Below are positions 1 to 4,782 of a stretch of DNA of 6,927 nt, piece after piece (within the stretch, counting starts at the first letter, position 1; each line of letters begins with the position of its first letter). Source of the stretch: Acidimicrobiales bacterium (GTDB lineage: Bacteria; Actinomycetota; Acidimicrobiia; Acidimicrobiales; Ilumatobacteraceae); assembly GCA_030833305.1 (NCBI GenBank), contig JAURHL010000108.1:1-6927 (forward strand). The letters are read 5' to 3'. The notes under the pieces are model-generated. The model was not told the DNA's origin, did no database searches, and worked only from the letters and a program-made list of their open reading frames with translations. The translations under genes and the position numbers were made by a program.

Positions 1-165
1 CCAGCTGAACACGGGGACCAGGTCGACGGGGCCCAACTGTCGGTGACAGCCTCCGCACGCCGAGCCCGGGGCCACGATCGACGCGCCACGCGGAACGCGA
101 TCGATCACCACCGTCAGGAACGAACCGATCAACAGTCCGGCCACCGCCGCGATCGCCACGGTCAT
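1..165 (-). CDS. Prepilin peptidase (leader peptidase/N-methyltransferase), N-terminal part only
   Basis: The visible 55 residues match the start of type IV prepilin peptidases (family A24), inner-membrane aspartic proteases that cut the prepilin leader and usually methylate the new N-terminus. Residues 1-25 form the first membrane segment and carry the family's GSFLTVVIDRVPRG signature (about 14-27). It is followed by a CxxC pair (Cys37, Cys40), the first half of the usual zinc-binding cysteine set, and then PVDLVPVFSW, which corresponds to the conserved 'NIPVLSW' stretch. The ATG is the complement of 163-165. A purine-rich GAAAGAAG about ten bases upstream may be its ribosome binding site. 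The rest of the protein, including the catalytic aspartates, lies beyond base 1. It is divergent from pilT with 38 bp between the two starts. Its likely substrate is the pilin encoded at 2656-2997. Family assignment is firm. Which pilins it serves is inferred. Confidence 0.88.
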   Translation of the reverse strand, partial: MTVAIAAVAGLLIGSFLTVVIDRVPRGASIVAPGSACGGCHRQLGPVDLVPVFSW

Positions 166-203
166 CGACGAACCACTTCTTTCACCACACAAGGACACTA
201 CCG

Positions 204-1319
204 ATGTCTTCCTGCATGACGCCCACGATCGACGCCGAGTTGGTGACGTTGTTGCGACTCACCGTCGACGGTGGTGCCTCCGATCTTCATCTCACCGTCG
301 GACGTCCCCCCACGGTTCGCCGCAGCGGCAACTTGATCCCCATCGAGGGTCACGACGATCTGATGCCGGGCGACCTCGAGCGCATGGTGTTCAGCCTTCT
401 CGACGACACGAAGACCGCCGAATACGACCGCAGTCGTCAGGTGGACTTCTCGTTCGGTCTGACCGGTGTGGGGCGTTTCCGCGCCAACGCCTTTCGTCAA
501 CGCGGGTTCCCGGCGTTGGCACTCCGCGTGGTGCCGAATCGCGTGCGGTCACTGGAGGAGTTGAAGGCTCCCGACGCCTGCTCGCAACTGTTGAACGCCC
601 CGTACGGGTTGGTCCTGGTGGTCGGACCCACGGGTTCGGGCAAGAGCACCACGCTCGCGGCCATGATCGACCGCATCAACGAGGAGCGGCCGTGTCACAT
701 CCTCACCATCGAGGATCCGGTGGAGTTCGTGCACACGCACAAGCGCGCCATCGTGAACCAGCGCGAGGTGGGTACCGACGTGAACAGCTTCAAGAGCGCG
801 CTGCGCGCCGCGCTGCGCGAGGACCCCGACATCATCCTCGTCGGCGAGCTCCGCGACCTCGAGACGGTGAGCATTGCCATCGAGACGGCCGAGACCGGCC
901 ACCTGGTGTTCGGCACGCTGCATACGTCGAGCGCGGCCAAGACGATCGACCGCATCGTCGACGTGTTCCCCGCCGATCGTCGTGACCAGATCCAGATCCA
1001 ATTGGCCGGTTCGCTGCAAGGCGTAATCAGTCAACGCCTGATCGCTTCGCAATTGGGTGGTCGGGTGGCCGCCTACGAGGCCCTGGTGGCCAACGATGCG
1101 GTGCGCAACCTCTTGCGCGAGGGCAAGACGCGTCAGCTGCGCAACGTGATCGGCACCGGACAGGCCGAGGGCATGCAGACCCTGGAGATGGATCTCGCCC
1201 GATTGGTGATCGAGGGGCATCTGACGCCCGACGAGGCCGCGCAGATGAGCGCGTACCCGCGCGAAGTGGTGGCCCAGATCGCCACCCAACGCGCCACCTC
1301 CCCGGCGATCTCGGTCTGA
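204..1319 (+). CDS. pilT: PilT, type IV pilus retraction ATPase
   Basis: This is a cytoplasmic hexameric secretion-type ATPase that powers pilus disassembly, giving twitching, surface sensing or DNA uptake. The 371 residues are close to the usual PilT length (about 345-370). An N-terminal PAS-like domain (about 8-115) contains the typical ASDLHLTVGRPPTVRRSG start. The ATPase core has Walker A GPTGSGKST (141-149), the Asp box ILTIEDPVEF (167-176 approximately), Walker B with DPDIILVGELRD (208-219), and the His box TGHLVFGTLHT (231-241). AVRNLLRE (299-306) matches the AIRNLIRE motif that marks PilT-type retraction motors rather than PilB-type extension motors. The start is supported by AAGGA at 191-195, eight bases before the ATG. 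Two in-frame ATGs lie close together (Met1 and Met5), and the first fits the ribosome binding site. Its last base is one base away from the convergent lipoprotein gene. Confidence 0.96.
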   Translation: MSSCMTPTIDAELVTLLRLTVDGGASDLHLTVGRPPTVRRSGNLIPIEGHDDLMPGDLERMVFSLLDDTKTAEYDRSRQVDFSFGLTGVGRFRANAFRQRGFPALALRVVPNRVRSLEELKAPDACSQLLNAPYGLVLVVGPTGSGKSTTLAAMIDRINEERPCHILTIEDPVEFVHTHKRAIVNQREVGTDVNSFKSALRAALREDPDIILVGELRDLETVSIAIETAETGHLVFGTLHTSSAAKTIDRIVDVFPADRRDQIQIQLAGSLQGVISQRLIASQLGGRVAAYEALVANDAVRNLLREGKTRQLRNVIGTGQAEGMQTLEMDLARLVIEGHLTPDEAAQMSAYPREVVAQIATQRATSPAISV

Positions 1320-1320
1320 A

Positions 1321-2445
1321 TCAGCCCGTTGGCGTTCCCACTGCCATGGCAACCTGGTCACCTTCTGGCTGTGGTCCACTCACCGAGAAGAACAGCCTTA
1401 CCGTCTTGTCGGGCATGACGACCACATCACAGTCCGAAGCGCTGAGTCCACCACCAGGCACAAGGGCGGGCAGAACCGGCTCGAGTTTCGTCAGTGGCTC
1501 GAAGGTGAGCCCGTCCTCGGAACGCGCCATGAAGCAGGACGACATCCATTCACTCGTCGATTTCGTGACCTCGTTGTTCACGTGGAAGACGACGACGACG
1601 TCCCCGTTCGTATCGACGAAGGCGTGGGGGTGGAGTTTGCAAAGGTCGGTCTCCTCCGGCCCGATGCGATAACCAGGATCGACGGTCCAATTGATCTGGT
1701 CGTCACTCGTGGCACTGAAAATCACAGTGCTCACTGGTCGGGCCGACCCACACACTCTGAAGTACTCCGATTCGTCTCCGATGTACATTCGATATCGCCC
1801 ATCGGGCAGGCGCACAACCGAACCTCCATCCACTCGATCGATTCCCAGATCGGCGGCGGTGACGCGATATCCGTCCTCGGCAACCCACACTTGACCATCG
1901 GGTGAATATGCCGACGCGATGCCCACGTCATCTCTCAGGAACGCGCGAAAGCCACCTTCGGGGGCCTCACTCACCGAAATGTGTCCGAGGCCTTCCTTCG
2001 CGCCGACCGGCCATGAGAACTCGTTGTCGACGATGAACGTCTCGCCCCCGTCTCGTGAGATGACCGACGCTTTCTTGGTCGCACCCGGTCCCGATGCGAA
2101 AATCACCCGGAGATTGCCGTCCCCGTCGATGAAACCACCACTGTTGACCCCGGCGCGTGTCGTCCCGTCGGCGGGCATACCCATCAACTCGTAGCTGATG
2201 ACGAACTCGGGGGTCGACCACGAGTATGAACTGTCGTTGACCCACCATCCCCCGGAGGGCACCATGGTCGATGACGTGGTCGTGGTCTCCGGAGCGGGGG
2301 TCGTGGCCGGGACGTTGTTACTGGTTTCGACCGATGTATTCGTCGAAGGAGACGATTCCGAACCCCCGCCGCACCCGACCATGAAGCACGACACACCGGC
2401 AAGAGCGACACTGCAAAAACGACGGATGAACACAGAAGCGGCCAT
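1321..2445 (-). CDS. Secreted lipoprotein with sialidase-like Asp-box beta-propeller, function unknown
   Basis: I do not recognise this as a named protein. The 374-residue product starts with a basic, hydrophobic signal peptide ending in FMVGC, a lipobox with Cys25 as the probable lipidation site. It should be anchored on the outer face of the membrane. Residues 27-65 are a Ser/Thr/Pro-rich linker. The rest looks like a beta-propeller. Asp-box-like turns occur at SRDGGETF (130-137), SPDGQVW (181-187), SDDQINWT (247-254) and SEDGLTF (309-315), spaced 51-66 residues as expected for successive blades. A DGGSVVRLPDGRYRMY stretch (206-221) resembles blades of five-bladed glycosidases. Four cysteines in the mature domain (232, 269, 304, 339) could form disulfides. 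A sugar-binding or glycosidase role is possible, but I cannot identify a catalytic triad. Codons ending in T or A appear more often than in pilT. It sits between pilT and the pilin gene but has its own promoter, so a pilus role is only a guess. Confidence 0.85.
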   Translation of the reverse strand: MAASVFIRRFCSVALAGVSCFMVGCGGGSESSPSTNTSVETSNNVPATTPAPETTTTSSTMVPSGGWWVNDSSYSWSTPEFVISYELMGMPADGTTRAGVNSGGFIDGDGNLRVIFASGPGATKKASVISRDGGETFIVDNEFSWPVGAKEGLGHISVSEAPEGGFRAFLRDDVGIASAYSPDGQVWVAEDGYRVTAADLGIDRVDGGSVVRLPDGRYRMYIGDESEYFRVCGSARPVSTVIFSATSDDQINWTVDPGYRIGPEETDLCKLHPHAFVDTNGDVVVVFHVNNEVTKSTSEWMSSCFMARSEDGLTFEPLTKLEPVLPALVPGGGLSASDCDVVVMPDKTVRLFFSVSGPQPEGDQVAMAVGTPTG

Positions 2446-2450
2446 GAGAA

Positions 2451-2455
2451 CCTCC
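2451..2455 (-). promoter_or_regulatory. Ribosome binding site that sets the lipoprotein start
   Basis: GGAGG on the minus strand lies five bases before the ATG at 2443-2445. The reading frame stays open to an ATG at 2485-2487, but that start has no comparable Shine-Dalgarno. It would also put 14 extra residues before an otherwise normal lipoprotein signal peptide. The downstream start is therefore preferred. Confidence 0.85.
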
Positions 2456-2498
2456 GATACTCGGAGTGCCTTCCACACCCCGTGCACTTGTCATGTAC

Positions 2499-2527
2499 AT
2501 CATGTGAGATCGGTGCCCCTGAGTCAA
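2499..2527 (-). promoter_or_regulatory. Promoter of the lipoprotein gene
   Basis: On the minus strand, a -35 box TTGACT (complement of 2522-2527, 5 of 6 to consensus) is followed by a 17-base spacer. A -10 box CATGAT (complement of 2499-2504, 4 of 6) comes next. Transcription would begin near 2492 and give an untranslated leader of about 47 bases containing the GGAGG site. An 8-bp palindrome, ATGTACAT (2493-2500), overlaps the end of the -10 box and the gap to the start point, where a repressor could sit. The promoter indicates that the gene need not depend on read-through from the pilin gene. This is motif evidence only. Confidence 0.6.
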
Positions 2528-2547
2528 TGAAACACGCGAGAATTGAC

Positions 2548-2573
2548 GGGGCCGGCCCTCGCGGACCGGCCCT
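2548..2573. terminator. GC-rich hairpin between pilin and lipoprotein genes
   Basis: GGGGCCGG (2548-2555) can pair with CCGGCCCT (2566-2573): seven Watson-Crick pairs plus one G-T, with a ten-base loop. The 10-mer CCGGCCCTCG also occurs twice in direct orientation (2552-2561 and 2566-2575). There is no T run on either side, so it is at best a weak or factor-dependent terminator for transcripts coming from the pilin gene. It lies upstream of the lipoprotein promoter. Confidence 0.35.
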
Positions 2574-2587
2574 CGTTCAGTTGCGAG

Positions 2588-2647
2588 CTCGCGATCTGGG
2601 TCGCCATGAAGGTCGGAAACCGACACTTTGGCGACCCAGATCGCGAG
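2588..2647. repeat. Long near-perfect inverted repeat (60-bp hairpin) just after the pilin stop codon
   Basis: The arms 2588-2606 and 2629-2647 are 19-bp perfect reverse complements (CTCGCGATCTGGGTCGCCA and its complement). Inside them AAG/CTT and then GTCGG (2612-2616) / CCGAC (2620-2624) also pair. With two small bulges the structure closes on an AAA triloop with about 27 pairs. In the pilin transcript it starts nine bases after the stop codon. No T run follows, so it is not a textbook intrinsic terminator. It could protect the 3' end of the pilin mRNA, block read-through into the lipoprotein gene, or be a copy of a dispersed palindromic repeat. The inverted repeat is certain and its role is inferred. 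Confidence 0.93.
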
Positions 2648-2655
2648 GGGGTGAA

Positions 2656-2997
2656 TCAGGCGACGCAGGCCCCGCCGGCTTGCGGATTCACGGCACCCGC
2701 CGCACCCACGTCGTACAGCGTCGACTCGCTGCGCAGGAACTGCGCGGCCACCAGGCCGGCCTCGGTCGGATCACCGTCGGTGGCGGCCGACTCGTCGGCG
2801 TACCAGGTTTCGACGGCCACTTCCATCACGCGCTTGTCGGTGTCGCACGCGCTTTCCTGGCCCTTGTCGGTGATGCCACGGACGGCGAACACCGTGACGG
2901 TGGCGAGGATGCCGAGAATGACGACGACGATCAGAAGCTCGACGAGGGTGAAACCCTTGTCTCTCCGACCGGCCGTGCGGTTCGTTGATGTGTTCAT
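2656..2997 (-). CDS. Type IV prepilin (major or minor pilin)
   Basis: This 113-residue protein has a short basic leader (1-15, ending RRDKG) followed by the class III signal GFTLVELLIVVVILGILA. Prepilin peptidase would cut after Gly15, leaving Phe at +1 and the conserved Glu at +5 (Glu20). Residues 16-39 are the hydrophobic half of the N-terminal helix that packs the filament core and first holds the subunit in the membrane. The helix continues through about 75. The mature protein is only 98 residues. It has two cysteines, Cys51 and Cys111, which could join the helix to the C-terminal tail as in the classical pilin disulfide loop. The start has AAGGG (complement of 3006-3010) eight bases upstream. 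The gene is alone on its strand, with a strong hairpin right after the stop, which is consistent with an abundant monocistronic mRNA. Whether it is the major or a minor pilin cannot be told from the sequence. Confidence 0.95.
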   Translation of the reverse strand: MNTSTNRTAGRRDKGFTLVELLIVVVILGILATVTVFAVRGITDKGQESACDTDKRVMEVAVETWYADESAATDGDPTEAGLVAAQFLRSESTLYDVGAAGAVNPQAGGACVA

Positions 2998-3072
2998 GCT
3001 GGTTTCCCTTCGTACAGATGGACGAGCCGGTCGTCCGACTCGGGCTGAGGTATCGGACCAGACACGATGACC

Positions 3073-3102
3073 TTGATACCGACAACGTCAAGAACCTCTC
3101 AA
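3073..3102 (-). promoter_or_regulatory. Candidate promoter region of the pilin gene
   Basis: The 133 bp between pilin and rlmI must carry both divergent promoters. Toward the pilin, TTGAGA (complement of 3097-3102) precedes TATCAA (complement of 3073-3078) by 18 bases. An alternative -35, TTGACG (complement of 3086-3091), has a weak CATCGT box 16 bases further on. The pentamer CTTGA/TCAAG occurs three times here (3072-3076, 3088-3092, 3099-3103), the last two 11 bases apart in the same orientation. That could be an operator or simply overlapping -35 boxes. I cannot choose between the two promoters. Confidence 0.3.
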
Positions 3103-3118
3103 GACCATTCACGGGGCG

Positions 3119-3124
3119 TACCGT
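3119..3124 (+). promoter_or_regulatory. -10 box for probable leaderless transcription of rlmI
   Basis: TACCGT fits the TAnnnT form of actinobacterial -10 boxes and ends exactly six bases before the ATG at 3131. Transcription would then start on the A of the start codon. No convincing Shine-Dalgarno is present (only CGGA directly against the ATG). The -35 region shows no good consensus. The same arrangement is found before ccr and the epimerase gene. Confidence 0.5.
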
Positions 3125-3130
3125 GTCGGA

Positions 3131-4318
3131 ATGACCTCACGCCCCACGTCGACTCTGTACTTGAAAGCCGACCGCGATGGTCCCGTGAGGCGACGCCATC
3201 CGTGGGTGATGAGCGGAAGCGTCAGCCACGTCACCAACGATCCACAGCCCGGTGACACCGTGCTGGTGGTGTCGGCCTCGGGCGACGAGATGGGGGTGGC
3301 GTCGTACAGCCCGTTCTCCACCATTCGCGCGCGCATGTGGTCCTTCGACCCCACCACGGTCGTCGACGAGTCGTTCGTCGGAGACCTCGTCACGCGATCG
3401 GTCGAGCGCCGCGAGTCCTACCCCGGTCTTCAGACCACCGCCCGTTTGGTGTTCGGCGACGCCGACGGACTGCCCGGACTGGTGGTCGATCGTTACGGTG
3501 AGGTGGTGGTGATGCAAATCACCGCGGTCGGGGTCGAGAAGTGGCGCGAGACGATCGCCGACTTCTTGTTCGCGCTGCCCGGGGTGAGCTGCGTGTACGA
3601 ACGCTCCGACGGCGAGGATCGCAAGCGCGAGGGTCTCGACGAACGCGTCGGTGTGGCTCGCGGATCCTTGCCCGCCGAAGTGTTCGCCCGCGAGAACGGT
3701 TTCACCTTCGCCGTCGACGTGGAGAGTGGCCACAAGACCGGCTTCTACATCGACCAACGCAACGCTCGACTGCTCATTCCGCAACTGGCCGTCGGAGCGC
3801 GAGTGTTGAACGTGTTCGGATACACCGGTTCGTTCAGTGTCATCGCCAATCGCAGCGGTGCCGAGAGCGTGACCACCATCGACTCCTCCGCGCCGTCGTT
3901 GGAGCTGACCCGTTTGAACGCCCGACTGAACGACACCGAGCCCGGAGAGTTGATCGTCGGTGACGCCGGCGAACAGTTGCGACGCATGCGTGATCGTCGT
4001 GCCGAGTTCGATCTGATCATTCTCGACCCGCCCAAGTTCGCCCCGACGCAGAAGAACCTCGATCGCGCGTCACGCGCCTACAAGGACGTCAACTTGTTGG
4101 GTGCGAAACTCCTGGCGCCGGGCGGTCGGCTGCTGACTTTCTCGTGCTCGGGGGCGGTGAGCATCGATCTGTTCCAGAAGATCGTGGCCGGCGCGGCGTT
4201 GGACGCCAAACGATCGCTCAGCATCGTGCAACGACTCGGACAACCGGTCGATCACCCGGTGTTGTTGTCGTATCCCGAGAGCGAGTACCTGAAGGGCCTG
4301 TTGCTTCAGGCGAACTGA
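3131..4318 (+). CDS. rlmI: 23S rRNA 5-methylcytosine methyltransferase, RlmI family
   Basis: This cytoplasmic class I SAM-dependent enzyme is expected to methylate C5 of a cytosine in 23S rRNA (C1962 for the E. coli enzyme). The length, 395 residues, equals that of E. coli RlmI (396) within a residue. An N-terminal PUA domain (about 8-80) begins LYLKADRDGPVRRRHPWVMSG and includes YSPFSTIRARMW. The family motif GHKTGFYIDQR follows at 200-210. The Rossmann methyltransferase domain shows VLNVFGYTGSFSV (225-237, motif I), TTIDSS (248-253, SAM ribose-binding acid), LDPPKF (298-303, motif IV) and TFSCSG (336-341) with the motif VI cysteine. The C-terminus DHPVLLSYPESEYLKG is typical. No Shine-Dalgarno precedes the ATG, so a leaderless mRNA is likely. 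The gene is divergent from the pilin, convergent with the epimerase, and appears unrelated in function to either. Confidence 0.93.
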   Translation: MTSRPTSTLYLKADRDGPVRRRHPWVMSGSVSHVTNDPQPGDTVLVVSASGDEMGVASYSPFSTIRARMWSFDPTTVVDESFVGDLVTRSVERRESYPGLQTTARLVFGDADGLPGLVVDRYGEVVVMQITAVGVEKWRETIADFLFALPGVSCVYERSDGEDRKREGLDERVGVARGSLPAEVFARENGFTFAVDVESGHKTGFYIDQRNARLLIPQLAVGARVLNVFGYTGSFSVIANRSGAESVTTIDSSAPSLELTRLNARLNDTEPGELIVGDAGEQLRRMRDRRAEFDLIILDPPKFAPTQKNLDRASRAYKDVNLLGAKLLAPGGRLLTFSCSGAVSIDLFQKIVAGAALDAKRSLSIVQRLGQPVDHPVLLSYPESEYLKGLLLQAN

Positions 4319-4327
4319 GCCGTTCGC
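4310..4327. terminator. Small hairpin across the rlmI stop, between convergent genes
   Basis: GCGAAC (4310-4315) and GTTCGC (4322-4327) are perfect complements around a six-base loop that contains the rlmI stop codon. The convergent epimerase gene ends at 4329, so the structure sits in the only 10 bp available. It could act in both directions. It has no T run and only six pairs, so its role as a terminator is uncertain. Confidence 0.28.
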
Positions 4328-4328
4328 G

Positions 4329-4730
4329 TCACTCCTGGACGAGTTCGATGAGCGTGCCGAAACTGCCCTTGGGGTGGATGAACGCCACGGTGGTGCCGCG
4401 ACTACCGGGACGCGGGGCCTGATCGATGGCCTTGGCGCCGGCGGCGATCATGGCGGCCAACGCCTCACCGCAATCCGCGACGCGGTAGCCGATGTGATGC
4501 AAACCCTCTCCGCGCTTCTCGATGGCTTTGGCCACCGGGCTGTCGGGGCGCGTGGGCGTGAGCAACTGCACGTAACTCTCGGCCACCTTCAGCAAGGCTT
4601 CCTCGACGCCGTCGCTCTCGACCACCTCGCGGTGATCGACCTCGGCGCCGAAGGCGCGCTTGTAGTAGTCGATCGCGGCTTCCAGATCGTTGACGGCGAT
4701 GGCCACGTGGTCGATTTCGGTGAGGATCAT
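4329..4730 (-). CDS. mce: Methylmalonyl-CoA / ethylmalonyl-CoA epimerase
   Basis: This is a cytoplasmic metal-dependent enzyme of the vicinal oxygen chelate (glyoxalase) superfamily that interconverts the 2R and 2S forms of methylmalonyl-CoA. In the ethylmalonyl-CoA pathway a single epimerase also handles ethylmalonyl-CoA. The 133 residues make two beta-alpha-beta-beta-beta modules, the normal size. Likely metal ligands are His8 (in IDHVAIAV), Gln55 (YVQLLTP), His78 or His79 (GLHHIGYRV) and Glu129 (GTLIELVQE). The acidic pair in GVEEALL (43-44) matches the region of the proposed catalytic acid/base. It lies 52 bp downstream of ccr on the same strand. It may be co-transcribed with ccr or use its own leaderless promoter (TAGGCT, six bases before the ATG). 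Only a weak AGG is available as a ribosome binding site. Confidence 0.92.
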   Translation of the reverse strand: MILTEIDHVAIAVNDLEAAIDYYKRAFGAEVDHREVVESDGVEEALLKVAESYVQLLTPTRPDSPVAKAIEKRGEGLHHIGYRVADCGEALAAMIAAGAKAIDQAPRPGSRGTTVAFIHPKGSFGTLIELVQE

Positions 4731-4736
4731 GTCGAC

Positions 4737-4742
4737 AGCCTA
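4737..4742 (-). promoter_or_regulatory. -10 box for possible leaderless transcription of the epimerase gene
   Basis: TAGGCT on the minus strand (TAnnnT form) ends exactly six bases before the ATG at 4728-4730, placing a start point on the A of the codon. No clear -35 is seen at 17-18 bases. The box lies within the short ccr-epimerase gap, so an internal promoter would allow the epimerase to be made without ccr. Confidence 0.38.
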
Positions 4743-4745
4743 AAT

Positions 4746-4764
4746 GCAACGGTGCTGACCGTGC
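4746..4764. terminator. Short hairpin in the ccr-epimerase gap
   Basis: ACGGT (4749-4753) pairs with ACCGT (4758-4762) around a four-base loop, and two more pairs form outside one bulged base. On the minus strand it starts 18 bases after the ccr stop and is followed by ATTTA. That could give partial termination between ccr and the epimerase gene, or a processing site. The stem is short and the T run is only three bases. Confidence 0.25.
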
Positions 4765-4782
4765 CCAACCCGGACGCGATGG

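Noticed and set aside
549..1379. Minus-strand open frame of 276 codons opposite pilT
   Set aside because: It is a high-GC shadow of pilT. The plus strand carries every PilT motif, and the antisense product is rich in Arg/His/Gly with no recognisable domain or ribosome binding site.
1588..1602. GAC trinucleotide run inside the lipoprotein gene
   Set aside because: It encodes a short Asp-Val-Val-Val-Val beta strand of a propeller blade. The run is only four to five units and needs no special explanation.
2446..2487. Upstream ATG adding 14 residues to the lipoprotein
   Set aside because: The predicted transcription start is about five bases from it, it has no good ribosome binding site, and the extension would spoil a normal lipoprotein signal peptide.
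2482..3070. Two plus-strand open frames across the pilin gene and its hairpins
   Set aside because: They run antisense to a clear prepilin, cross the 60-bp inverted repeat and have no domain signal.
3137..3784. Minus-strand open frame of 215 codons opposite rlmI
   Set aside because: It lies within rlmI, whose PUA and methyltransferase motifs are on the plus strand. It has no recognisable features.
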